Shown here piece after piece: positions 33,227 to 40,924 of a DNA stretch of 64,000 nucleotides (position 1 is its first letter; the number at the start of each line of letters is the position of its first letter). The stretch is from contig NZ_MQUC01000003.1 of assembly GCF_002994045.1 (NCBI RefSeq), positions 1,340,501-1,404,500 of the forward strand, given 5' to 3'. Both the position numbers and the translations under genes were made by a program. Source of the stretch: Nonlabens agnitus. Lineage in GTDB: Bacteria > Bacteroidota > Bacteroidia > Flavobacteriales > Flavobacteriaceae. The notes under the pieces are model-generated. The model was given only the letters and a program-made list of their open reading frames with translations, was not told where the DNA came from and did no database searches.

Positions 33227-36145
33227 TTACTGGATGATGGAATCGTAAATGATTTGCTGGATGTTGGTCCTGATGTTCTCGCTAATGATAAATCGGTTAT
33301 TAGCATCTGGGTAAACCCTATTGGAAAGGAAAACATAGATAAGTTCCTCTTCTGGATCTGCCCAAGTGTAGGTTCCTGTGAATCCACTATGACCGAAGCT
33401 GCTATCACTAGTACAGTTGCAAGTATTCCCTACATCGTCCAAGGATGGTTTGTCAAAGCCTACACCGCGACGCACCTCATCATCTGCAAAATATCGATAG
33501 TTGAATTTATCAAAGGTCTCACTACTAAAATAGGTCTTACCACCATAGGAGCCTTTTTGTAGATACATTTGCATCATTTTTGCCACATCATTGGCATTGG
33601 AGAACAAACCTGCATGACCACCTATGCCACCTTGCATGGCAGCGCCTTGATCATGCACATATCCCTGAATTTGCTGCCTACGAAATAATGTATCATTTTC
33701 AGTGGGTACGATCTGGTTTTTAGGGAAACGTTTCAAAGGTAGGTAACCTGTATGATCCATTCCTAGTGAGGCATAAAAATGATTTTGCGTCAGTTCATTC
33801 AGATCCTTTTTATAATAATCTTCCAAAAAATCCTTGACAATGTAATACGGTAAATCACTGTATTTGTATTCTCTTCTTTCCAATAGATCGCTGGTCGCAA
33901 TTCTATGAAATATGGTATCTGTTACTAAATTGCTCGCATAAAAATGATCTGCCACTTCAATGGGATAGCGATAACTCCTATTTTTAGAGTAAAACTGTTG
34001 TAATGGCGTAGCGTCCAAAGTATCTAAGGTATATCTGTAAAACGGTATCCAAGGTCTCAAGCGAGCATAATGGGAAAGCATTTCCTTGAGCGTAATATCT
34101 GACTTATTGGTATTGCGATATTTCTCGTCATAAGCAGAAAGTGGCTTATCTAAATTGACCACGTTCCGGTCTTCCAGCTCCATTAACATAGGCAAGCTTG
34201 CCATGATTTTGGTAATAGAGGCCATATCATAAATATCCTCAGACATCACTGGATCGTCTTTCCCATAAGTATGACCACCATAATTTTTATCAAAGATCAC
34301 TTTACCTTTTCTGGCAACTAAAATCTGCATTCCAGGAGCGCCTTTTTTATCGATAGTAAATTGGGCCACGCTGTCAATTTTATTTAAAATCGACTGATCC
34401 ATTCCAACGCTTGCAGGTGTGGCACCATAAGAAAGTCGTTTGACACCTTCTAATTCCAATCCATCGCCTACCTTAAAGTTGCCAGAACTTACCGGTAGAC
34501 GACCGGTAATATCTCTAGCACCAAAAATCATCTGTGCGCTTATTTCCTGGCTCCATTGACTATTTTGATAGGACATCACAATGGCTTCCATGCCTTTAAT
34601 ATCCTTTAACTGATCCAGCATGTAGGGTCTCACAAATAAATCCACAATTACTTTGTGATTTTTACTTATCGCCTTAAGCCAGCTTAATTCTTTTGAGGAT
34701 AGTTTGTAAGATGTCCATGGATTATCGTTGCTACGGTGAGCTCCTACAATAACCGTGTTGTACTTAGAAAGGTTGCGCAACAAGGTGGCTATATCATTAC
34801 CTTCTACCCTATCAACCGTCGTGTATTTGTTCAATTGCTTTAAAAAAGCGTCACCAGAATCGTCACCTAAATGTACATAGGCGATCTTTTTGGTTTCCAG
34901 GTTCTTGATGGGCAATATCTTCTTATCATTCTTTAGCAAGGTAATCGCTTGCTCCATGGCGAACTCATACACCATATCATCCATTTGGGTGTGTAGATCG
35001 CTTATCAAGTTTTCGGTATCGACAGGTGAATAGTTATTTAAGCCTACTTGATATTTTGCCATCAGTATTTTTCTAACACTATGCTCCAATCGTTCTTGAG
35101 TAATCTCTCCCTTAGCGATGGCCTCTGCAATCTTGTTGATGGCGGTTGGAATATCTTCAGAAATTAGCAAAACGTCATTTCCTGCCTTGAAGGCTGCAAG
35201 ATCGATGTCGCCAGGTTTGCTAAAATTGCTCGCGCCCTTCATATTAAGCGCATCAGTAAAGATCAGGCCTTGAAAGTTGAGTCGTTTTTTAAGAAGGTCG
35301 GTCACTACTTTTTTGCTAATGCTGGTAGGATATCCTGCGCGAGGTTCCAGACTTGGGATATTAAGATGTGCTACCATGACGCTAGCCAGTCCATGGTCTA
35401 TGAGACGTCGGTAAGGATATAGCTCAACACTATCAATGCGCGCTGCGGTAAAACCTACCGTAGGTAGTGTTTTATGGCTATCCTGATCTGTATCACCATG
35501 TCCTGGAAAGTGTTTTGCACAAGCTAATGTTCCCGTGCTTTGCATGCCTTTCATGAAGGCAAAAGATTTTTGGGTAACATTTTCCATGTCTTCGCCAAAA
35601 CTGCGATTCCCAATAATAGGATTATCAGGATTGGTATTGATATCCACATCTGGAGCAAAATTCATATGAACGCCCAGTCGCTTGCAATGCTCACCTATGC
35701 GTTTACCTACTGCATAACTGCTGGTAGATGTGCGTGTCGCGCCCAGCGTCATGTTCCATGGGAAAGCATACACACTGTCCAGTCGCATCGCAAGACCCCA
35801 TTCTGCATCCATGGCAATCATCATGGGAGTTTTTGACGCTGCCTGCAGTTCATTAGTCAAGTGAGCCTGTTGCAGTGGTCCACCTTTAGAAAAGATAATG
35901 CCGCCTATACGGTGGTTTTTGACAAGGTTGCGCACACGGTCAACGTGCGCCTTATCCTTATTGGAAAATAGATCCACCATAAACAACTGACCTATTTTCT
36001 CCTTTTGGCTCAGGGAATTATAAACACTGTCCACCCATATTTTTTGGGCTTGTGCATCTGTAGTTTGTAATGGGTTTATGGATTGTTGAGGATACGCTTT
36101 CGCGAAAGCGAAAACCAAAAACAACCCTATAATATTCTTCATCAT
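33227..36145 (-). CDS. GH3 beta-N-acetylglucosaminidase fused to a beta-lactamase-family serine hydrolase
   Basis: A 972-residue secreted two-enzyme protein. Its signal peptide MMKNIIGLFLVFAFAKAYPQQ is completed by a palindrome copy encoding AFAKA. The N-terminal half is a NagZ-like GH3 domain with KHFPGHGDTDQDSHKTLP (about residues 200-217), which carries the His general acid loop of NagZ enzymes, and FTDALNMKGA with the catalytic Asp. A GH3 C-terminal-like domain (about 400-560) follows. The C-terminal part (about 590-960) is a class C beta-lactamase/penicillin-binding fold with SxxK in MASITKIMASLP and GHSGFTG near the end. Such fusions occur in Bacteroidota and are thought to act on peptidoglycan fragments in the periplasm. 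It is the first gene of an operon with bshA. Confidence 0.92.
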   Translation of the reverse strand: MMKNIIGLFLVFAFAKAYPQQSINPLQTTDAQAQKIWVDSVYNSLSQKEKIGQLFMVDLFSNKDKAHVDRVRNLVKNHRIGGIIFSKGGPLQQAHLTNELQAASKTPMMIAMDAEWGLAMRLDSVYAFPWNMTLGATRTSTSSYAVGKRIGEHCKRLGVHMNFAPDVDINTNPDNPIIGNRSFGEDMENVTQKSFAFMKGMQSTGTLACAKHFPGHGDTDQDSHKTLPTVGFTAARIDSVELYPYRRLIDHGLASVMVAHLNIPSLEPRAGYPTSISKKVVTDLLKKRLNFQGLIFTDALNMKGASNFSKPGDIDLAAFKAGNDVLLISEDIPTAINKIAEAIAKGEITQERLEHSVRKILMAKYQVGLNNYSPVDTENLISDLHTQMDDMVYEFAMEQAITLLKNDKKILPIKNLETKKIAYVHLGDDSGDAFLKQLNKYTTVDRVEGNDIATLLRNLSKYNTVIVGAHRSNDNPWTSYKLSSKELSWLKAISKNHKVIVDLFVRPYMLDQLKDIKGMEAIVMSYQNSQWSQEISAQMIFGARDITGRLPVSSGNFKVGDGLELEGVKRLSYGATPASVGMDQSILNKIDSVAQFTIDKKGAPGMQILVARKGKVIFDKNYGGHTYGKDDPVMSEDIYDMASITKIMASLPMLMELEDRNVVNLDKPLSAYDEKYRNTNKSDITLKEMLSHYARLRPWIPFYRYTLDTLDATPLQQFYSKNRSYRYPIEVADHFYASNLVTDTIFHRIATSDLLERREYKYSDLPYYIVKDFLEDYYKKDLNELTQNHFYASLGMDHTGYLPLKRFPKNQIVPTENDTLFRRQQIQGYVHDQGAAMQGGIGGHAGLFSNANDVAKMMQMYLQKGSYGGKTYFSSETFDKFNYRYFADDEVRRGVGFDKPSLDDVGNTCNCTSDSSFGHSGFTGTYTWADPEEELIYVFLSNRVYPDANNRFIISENIRTNIQQIIYDSIIQ
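36095..36110. repeat. palindrome copy (exact), inside the GH3/beta-lactamase signal peptide
   Basis: Exact CGCTTTCGCGAAAGCG read as AFAKA, giving the Ala-Lys-Ala signal-peptidase site (LVFAFAKAYPQQ). Confidence 0.95.
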
Positions 36146-36277
36146 AATCTTCTAAAACGGCTTGTCTGCAAGGGAAATCAAGAATCGTTCCCTACACGGA
36201 AATATAGCAATATTGCTAGCCATCCGCCAATGGATACGGCAGAATTAAAAGATGATATCAACTGTTTTATGAACGGT

Positions 36278-36760
36278 TTAAAAGAATCTGGAGTGCCAAC
36301 TTTCAGAAGCAGGAACTTCCCAATGTTCCTTGTATTCACCTACGTTTTGAACGAGGTTATTGAAAACGATGGTGTTAGCCGATACGGATTTAGCCTTGGC
36401 CATTTTTTTGAAGTCAGAAAGCTCTTTATAGGCCACGTAAGGTCCGTTTTTGAAGGACACATTCATCTTATCCATCAAATCTATATCAAACTCCTTTTCC
36501 ACAGCTTGAATAAAACGCACGGAAGCATCTATGGAACATCCTGTGGCTCCAGCCTCTGTTTGATCTAATCCTATGACGATAAAACGGTGATATGGAAGAT
36601 CATAACCTGCTTTCAAATCCTTACCGTGAGCCGTCCATTGTTGTAAAAATGCATCAAGTTGAGGCTTGAGAATTTCTAACTCTTCATCCGTGAAGGTGCG
36701 ATTTGCTTGATAGATCCATACTCTGGCATCATCAGGAAGTTCTTGAAAGTCTACTAACAT
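36278..36760 (-). CDS. conserved Bacteroidota protein of unknown function (often misnamed ABC transporter ATPase)
   Basis: A 160-residue soluble protein with no Walker motifs, so the ATPase name that I remember for relatives is not supported. Conserved-looking segments are VWIYQANRTFTDEELEIL (about residues 13-30), YDLPYHRFIVIGLDQTEAGATGCSIDASVRFIQ (about 52-84) and KNGPYVAYKELSDFK (about 104-118). It begins one base after the stop of a decayed membrane ORF and is the last gene of the minus-strand group that starts with the CCG-domain protein. Confidence 0.8.
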   Translation of the reverse strand: MLVDFQELPDDARVWIYQANRTFTDEELEILKPQLDAFLQQWTAHGKDLKAGYDLPYHRFIVIGLDQTEAGATGCSIDASVRFIQAVEKEFDIDLMDKMNVSFKNGPYVAYKELSDFKKMAKAKSVSANTIVFNNLVQNVGEYKEHWEVPASESWHSRFF

Positions 36761-36762
36761 AA

Positions 36763-36969
36763 TTAAATTTTTGTGATCTTGTGACGGGATGAGAAACCCA
36801 TAAAAAAACCAAAGAATATCATATAAAATAAAAACTGGATCAATTGAAATGGTTCTTCATTCAGATAATCCTACAAAGTCATTCCAATGGCGTATAAAAA
36901 CCCACAACTAAAACCGATAGAAAGTACGGAGATCAGAGAACTTTTCTCAGCGACCTTTTTCCTTGTTCG
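36763..36969 (-). pseudogene. remnant of a small two-helix membrane protein gene
   Basis: The minus strand reads KKVAEKSSLISVLSIGFSC then GFLYAIGMTL, an in-frame TAG (36871-36873), then DYLNEEPFQLIQFLFYMIFF and GFFMGFSSRHKITKI before TAA. Two hydrophobic helices separated by a short acidic loop match the layout of the intact 78-residue neighbour just upstream, whose end it overlaps. It has no ATG before the TAG, and the frame closes with a TAA just upstream. Its TAA is one base from the next ATG, as in a once-coupled operon. I read it as a decayed paralogue or partner; a sequencing error at the TAG would restore a gene. Confidence 0.4.
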
Positions 36970-37183
36970 TTTTTAAGAAAAAATATGAAGTCAAAAACAA
37001 AATGATGGAATACCCTAAAAGAAAAATAAAAGCGTTTGTTGGTTCAAAATCAATCATGTCCACCCAGTAATTAGCGCCGACTAAGAGAGCTGTAGTGATT
37101 AAAGAACAGACCACAGAAAATATGATCCTAACCTTTAGAGTTGCTCTATTTTCATTCGTTGCTAAAATCCCCATATTAAACAT
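36947..37183 (-). CDS. small two-helix membrane protein
   Basis: A 78-residue protein with helices at about residues 18-40 (VRIIFSVVCSLITTALLVGANYW) and 50-70 (AFIFLLGYSIILFLTSYFF). No family is recognised. Its ATG shares one base with the stop of the CCG-domain gene (TAATG), so translation is coupled. A second in-frame ATG three codons on is an alternative start. Confidence 0.7.
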   Translation of the reverse strand: MFNMGILATNENRATLKVRIIFSVVCSLITTALLVGANYWVDMIDFEPTNAFIFLLGYSIILFLTSYFFLKTNKEKGR

Positions 37184-37974
37184 TACAAATCCTCGGCGTT
37201 TGCAATCATCTCTGCCACATCAAGAACTTCTACTTTTCCTTCTTGGTTCGCCGCTTTTATGCCGTCACTCATCATGGTATTACAGAATGGACAAGCAGCA
37301 ACAATCACTTCAGCACCAGTATCCAGCGCCTCCTCAGTACGCTCGATGTTGATATCCTTTTTACCTTCTTCTGGCTCCTTGAACATTTGTGCGCCACCAG
37401 CGCCACAGCATAAGCCATTTCGCTTGCTGCGCTTCATTTCTACTAATGCAGCATCCAGTTTTTCAATTAAATCTCTAGGTGCTTCGTAGATCTCGTTAGC
37501 TCTTCCCAGGTAACACGGATCGTGGTATGTAATTTTTTTGCCCTTGAATTTTCCACCTTCAATGGTAAGTCTTCCTGTAGCTATTAAGTCTTTAAGGAAT
37601 GAAGTGTGATGAATCACCTCATAATTACCACCCAATTCTGGATACTCATTCTTCAAGGTGTTGAAACAATGCGGACATGCAGTCACTATTCTCTTGATCT
37701 CGTAACCATTGAGAACCTCAATGTTCATCATGGCTTGCATCTGGAACAAAAACTCGTTACCAGCGCGTTTTGCTGGATCACCCGTACAACTTTCCTCTGC
37801 TCCCAAAACGGCAAACTCAACGCCTGCTTTGTTCAAAAGCTTTACAAAAGCTTTGGTAATCTTCTTGGAGCGATCGTCAAAACTACCGCTACAACCTACC
37901 CAGAAAAGGACTTCTGGTTGTTTGTTCTGCGCGATAAATTCGGCTACCGTTGGGACTTTTATTGCTTCACTCAT
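37183..37974 (-). CDS. HdrB-like Fe-S protein with two CCG domains
   Basis: A 263-residue protein with cysteine-rich CCG motifs: FWVGCSGSFDDR (about residues 24-35), ACPHCFNTLKNEY (about 99-111), YHDPCYLGR (about 149-157) and NGLCCGAGGAQMF (about 186-198). This is the arrangement of heterodisulfide reductase subunit B and of lactate/glycolate oxidase Fe-S subunits, which handle thiol-disulfide or quinone-linked electron transfer. A membrane 4Fe-4S partner resembling HdrC/HdrE is encoded a little upstream on the same strand, so the two probably form a complex; the electron donor is unknown. Confidence 0.88.
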   Translation of the reverse strand: MSEAIKVPTVAEFIAQNKQPEVLFWVGCSGSFDDRSKKITKAFVKLLNKAGVEFAVLGAEESCTGDPAKRAGNEFLFQMQAMMNIEVLNGYEIKRIVTACPHCFNTLKNEYPELGGNYEVIHHTSFLKDLIATGRLTIEGGKFKGKKITYHDPCYLGRANEIYEAPRDLIEKLDAALVEMKRSKRNGLCCGAGGAQMFKEPEEGKKDINIERTEEALDTGAEVIVAACPFCNTMMSDGIKAANQEGKVEVLDVAEMIANAEDL

Positions 37975-38072
37975 ATCTTATAATTCTGCATTATGAATTG
38001 TCAATTCAGAATTGCTATATTTTCTTACTTTGGAATCGTATAGTTTAATACTCCATTAATTTTGAGATGTTT

Positions 38073-38088
38073 CGCTTTCGCGAAAGCA
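38073..38088. repeat. palindrome variant with one mismatch in the Fe-S operon spacer
   Basis: CGCTTTCGCGAAAGCA differs only in the last base. It lies in the 116-base gap between the HAD-like gene and the CCG-domain gene. Confidence 0.8.
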
Positions 38089-38090
38089 TA

Positions 38091-38525
38091 CTATTTATGG
38101 TTCTTGAACACTTCTATGGTCACCTCTTTCTCTACCAAATGGGTGAACTCACCTGTATATCTAGTGGCGCGTACCATATGATTGTCGATCCAGTGGTAGT
38201 TACCGCCGCGAGGCTTACCCATCAGTAAACTATGATATTTGAAACCATGTTTGTTGAGCCAGTTCTCTGTCACATCTCTATGATCTTCTGTACGTGAGGT
38301 GAAAAAACAGATCACGTGCCCATCATCGTACCACTCGTTCAAAGTTTGTAGCGCGTCTGGAAAAGGTTCGCAGGTCGCCATGCGTTCTGGCTCTTCATTG
38401 GGAACATCTTCTGTAATAGTACCATCAATGTCGATGAGGTAGTTCTTCACGCCTTCTGGCAAAATAGGACTGATTAGTGATCCGTCTTCTGCTTTGGCTT
38501 CTATAAAGTTTTTGTCGTCGCTCAT
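38091..38525 (-). CDS. HAD-like phosphatase-fold protein
   Basis: A 144-residue protein with LIDIDGTITEDVPNEEPERM (about residues 29-48), where DIDGT is the HAD catalytic loop with nucleophile Asp. ICFFTSRTEDHRDVTENWLN follows (motif II, TSR), and GKPRGGNYHWIDNH near residue 105 gives Lys/Asp positions for motifs III and IV. The domain is small, without a cap. The substrate is unknown. Its start overlaps the stop of the membrane Fe-S gene (TAATG), so it is coupled to the electron-transfer genes. Confidence 0.8.
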   Translation of the reverse strand: MSDDKNFIEAKAEDGSLISPILPEGVKNYLIDIDGTITEDVPNEEPERMATCEPFPDALQTLNEWYDDGHVICFFTSRTEDHRDVTENWLNKHGFKYHSLLMGKPRGGNYHWIDNHMVRATRYTGEFTHLVEKEVTIEVFKNHK

Positions 38526-39895
38526 TAAATTTCGTTTGCCCAGTTCAATCTATCTTGTTGGTTGTAAGGCCATGGCGCTCCATTGTTTTCAATGTTGCTC
38601 ATGGTTACGTTCAGTTCATTTGGTGCAGCGCTGTTTTCCAGCACTAAATATCTTCTCATCTCCATGATGATACTCAATGGATCAATACCTATTGGACATG
38701 CTTCTACGCAGGCGTTACAAGTAGTACAAGCCCAAAGCTCTTCTGTGGTGATGTAGTCATTCAATAAAGTCTTTCCATCATCTTTCCATTCTCCTTCTTT
38801 ATTGATGATGCTGCCCACGTCTTCCAGTCGATCGCGTGTGTCCATCATGATCTTGCGTGGACTCAATTTTTTACCCGTGATATTTGCGGGACATTCTGCA
38901 GTGCATCGACCACATTCTGTACAGGTGTAAGCATTAAGCAGCTGCACCTGATTCAGGTCAAAGATATCGCTAGCTCCCAAAGATGCCGGCATCTCGTCCT
39001 CTGCTCCTGCAGCTGGTGCCGCAAAAGGATCTGCATTAGGATCCATCATTAGTTTCACCTCTGCGGTGACAGCCTCCATGTTGGTGAATTGTCCTTTAGG
39101 AGTCAATTTTGCCAACCAGACATTTGGAAACGCCAGCATGATGTGAAGGTGTTTGGACCAGTACAAATAATTCAAGAAGATCAAGATACCTACAATATGC
39201 AACCACCAGCAGGCTCGCTCGATGATGTGAAGTGTTTCAAAGCTCATTCCTGAATACCATGGTGTCATCCAACTACTGATGGGAAAACTACCAGTCACGA
39301 CATTGCCATGAACGTAATGCATCGCTGCTTCACTAGTGAACGCTCCGTTTAAAACACCATTTTGAATTGCCAGATCGGTGGCGTTCATGGTTAGAAACAA
39401 TGCCATTAGAACTACCTCAAAATATAGGATGTAATTCGCATCGTTTTTAGGCCAGCCTTTTAATTCCCTTGCAAGGAATCTGCGAATATTCATCACATTT
39501 CTACGGGTCCAGAACACGATCACGCTAACTAAAACTAGGAAAGCCAAGATTTCAAAAGTTGCAATCAAGAAGTCATAGAAACCACCCAGAAACGGAGCAA
39601 AGATTCTATGTTGACCTGTCAAACCATCGATGATGATCTCCAGTACTTCAATGTTAATGATGACAAAACCTGCGTAGACAATGACGTGCAGAAATCCAGC
39701 AATAGGCCTGCGCACCATTTTAGACTGGCCTAGCGCAATCTTGGCCATTTGCGACCAGCGTTCTGATTTACGATCACTACGATCAACTTCTTTACCTAGT
39801 TTGATGTTGCGAATCATCTTACGGATGTTCGTCGCAAAAAAGCCTACCATTCCTATTAACAGGATGGCAAAAATAATATTAGGTATGTACTGCAT
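38525..39895 (-). CDS. membrane-bound 4Fe-4S dicluster protein, HdrC/HdrE-like
   Basis: A 456-residue protein whose N-terminal half has about six TM helices with conserved histidines suited to haem b (HVIVYAGFVIINIEV, ETLHIIERACWWLHIVGILIFLNYLYWSKHLH). The C-terminal half carries two 4Fe-4S motifs, YTCTECGRCTAECPA (about residues 325-339) and WACTTCNACVEACPIG (about 390-405). This is the layout of HdrDE-like or NarI/succinate-type quinone-linked Fe-S subunits. With the CCG-domain protein downstream it probably passes electrons between a soluble donor and the quinone pool; the donor is not evident. It follows mlaD by 3 bases. Confidence 0.88.
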   Translation of the reverse strand: MQYIPNIIFAILLIGMVGFFATNIRKMIRNIKLGKEVDRSDRKSERWSQMAKIALGQSKMVRRPIAGFLHVIVYAGFVIINIEVLEIIIDGLTGQHRIFAPFLGGFYDFLIATFEILAFLVLVSVIVFWTRRNVMNIRRFLARELKGWPKNDANYILYFEVVLMALFLTMNATDLAIQNGVLNGAFTSEAAMHYVHGNVVTGSFPISSWMTPWYSGMSFETLHIIERACWWLHIVGILIFLNYLYWSKHLHIMLAFPNVWLAKLTPKGQFTNMEAVTAEVKLMMDPNADPFAAPAAGAEDEMPASLGASDIFDLNQVQLLNAYTCTECGRCTAECPANITGKKLSPRKIMMDTRDRLEDVGSIINKEGEWKDDGKTLLNDYITTEELWACTTCNACVEACPIGIDPLSIIMEMRRYLVLENSAAPNELNVTMSNIENNGAPWPYNQQDRLNWANEI

Positions 39896-39898
39896 GAA

Positions 39899-40852
39899 TT
39901 ATAACTTACGGTCGTCTGGTTCTACGTATTCCTTATTCTTTTTACCAAAAACAGAAATATTGATGTATCGAGTAGGATTTAATTTAATGTCTTGAAGAAG
40001 CATTTCTGCCTGGCGTGTGGCGCGTTCAAGATTAGTATAAAGTCTATCGTCTGTCATTAACTTACCTAGCGTTCCTTCACCTTCTGCAACATCATCAAGT
40101 AGGTTATTGAATTTCCCAACGGTGACTTCCAAATCTTTAACCACACTTGCAATTTGAACTTGTGCGAGCGTGTCTGATATTTTGGCAAAATTCTCTGTTG
40201 TCTTGTTCAGATTCTTAATGGTACTAGAAAGTTCTTTATCGTTATTGGTTAGGAATTGGTTCGCATTACTGGAAAGACCTTGCACTTGAATCAAGGTTCT
40301 ATTAAGTTCCTGCAAACTTTGCACGATGGCTTTACGAGTATCTGGATTAAGCGTTTTGTTTACTGCAGTAAGAACACTGTCTGCACTTACCACCATGTTT
40401 TCAATCTTATCCTTTAAAGGAAGAAACTCTTCCATGATCTGACCTTCAATACCACTATCAGTTTTTGAGATCAACGTATCACCTGGTTTTGCCAGTCTTG
40501 CATCTGACTCAAAGTTAGGAATGATAGCCAGTGCCTTACCACCTATTAATCCTGTGCTGTAAACCGTTGCCGTGCTTTCTTTAGAGAAGTTGAATTTTTC
40601 ATCTACGTGAAATTTAACGATCAATCGACCACGAGAATCCAAAAAATAGATATCATCGATATTCCCCACAACTAGACCATTGATGGTTACAGGAGCAGAT
40701 TTCGTCAAACCTTCCACGTTATTATAGACCGCATAGAAAGAGCGATCTGCTTTTAAAAGGTTGCGCCCATTCAAGAACGAATAGCCGAAAACAAACAGTG
40801 CAATAGCAGCTACCGTTAATAATCCAACCTTGATTTCTTTAGTAAATTTCAT
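39899..40852 (-). CDS. mlaD: MlaD/MCE-domain protein
   Basis: A 317-residue protein with one N-terminal TM helix (KVGLLTVAAIALFVFGYSFLNG, about residues 8-29) and an MCE domain at about 37-115 (FYAVYNNVEGLTKSAPVTINGLVVGNIDDIYFL). A long coiled-coil-like C-terminal part follows, rich in N, K and L. MlaD subunits form rings in the periplasm that carry phospholipids between membranes. The matching permease and ATPase are not adjacent, which is usual in flavobacteria. It starts from a TACATTTG promoter and continues into the Fe-S gene after 3 bases. Confidence 0.92.
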   Translation of the reverse strand: MKFTKEIKVGLLTVAAIALFVFGYSFLNGRNLLKADRSFYAVYNNVEGLTKSAPVTINGLVVGNIDDIYFLDSRGRLIVKFHVDEKFNFSKESTATVYSTGLIGGKALAIIPNFESDARLAKPGDTLISKTDSGIEGQIMEEFLPLKDKIENMVVSADSVLTAVNKTLNPDTRKAIVQSLQELNRTLIQVQGLSSNANQFLTNNDKELSSTIKNLNKTTENFAKISDTLAQVQIASVVKDLEVTVGKFNNLLDDVAEGEGTLGKLMTDDRLYTNLERATRQAEMLLQDIKLNPTRYINISVFGKKNKEYVEPDDRKL

Positions 40853-40868
40853 TGCATAGCAGTTTCAG

Positions 40869-40876
40869 CAAATGTA
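40869..40876 (-). promoter_or_regulatory. -7 promoter element of the mlaD/Fe-S operon
   Basis: TACATTTG on the minus strand matches TAnnTTTG and lies 16 bases before the mlaD ATG. Confidence 0.5.
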
Positions 40877-40924
40877 AATATAAGACTTGCCTATATATTA
40901 GAACTAACAATTAATTGGGAGTTG

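Noticed and set aside
33116..33562. A 148-codon plus-strand frame across the bshA/GH3 junction
   Set aside because: Both underlying minus-strand genes are well supported over this interval and the frame has no start signal or similarity that I recognise.
35540..36568. Open frames on the plus strand opposite the GH3/beta-lactamase gene and its upstream neighbour
   Set aside because: They show no recognisable protein character and are explained by the coding strand opposite; the palindrome extends such frames because it contains no stop.
36278..36760. ABC transporter ATPase as the name of the 160-residue protein
   Set aside because: No Walker A, signature or Walker B motif is present.
38091..38525. 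Phosphoheptose isomerase, a name that comes to mind for relatives of the HAD-like protein
   Set aside because: The sequence has a DIDGT HAD loop and no SIS-domain features, so an isomerase label is not supported.
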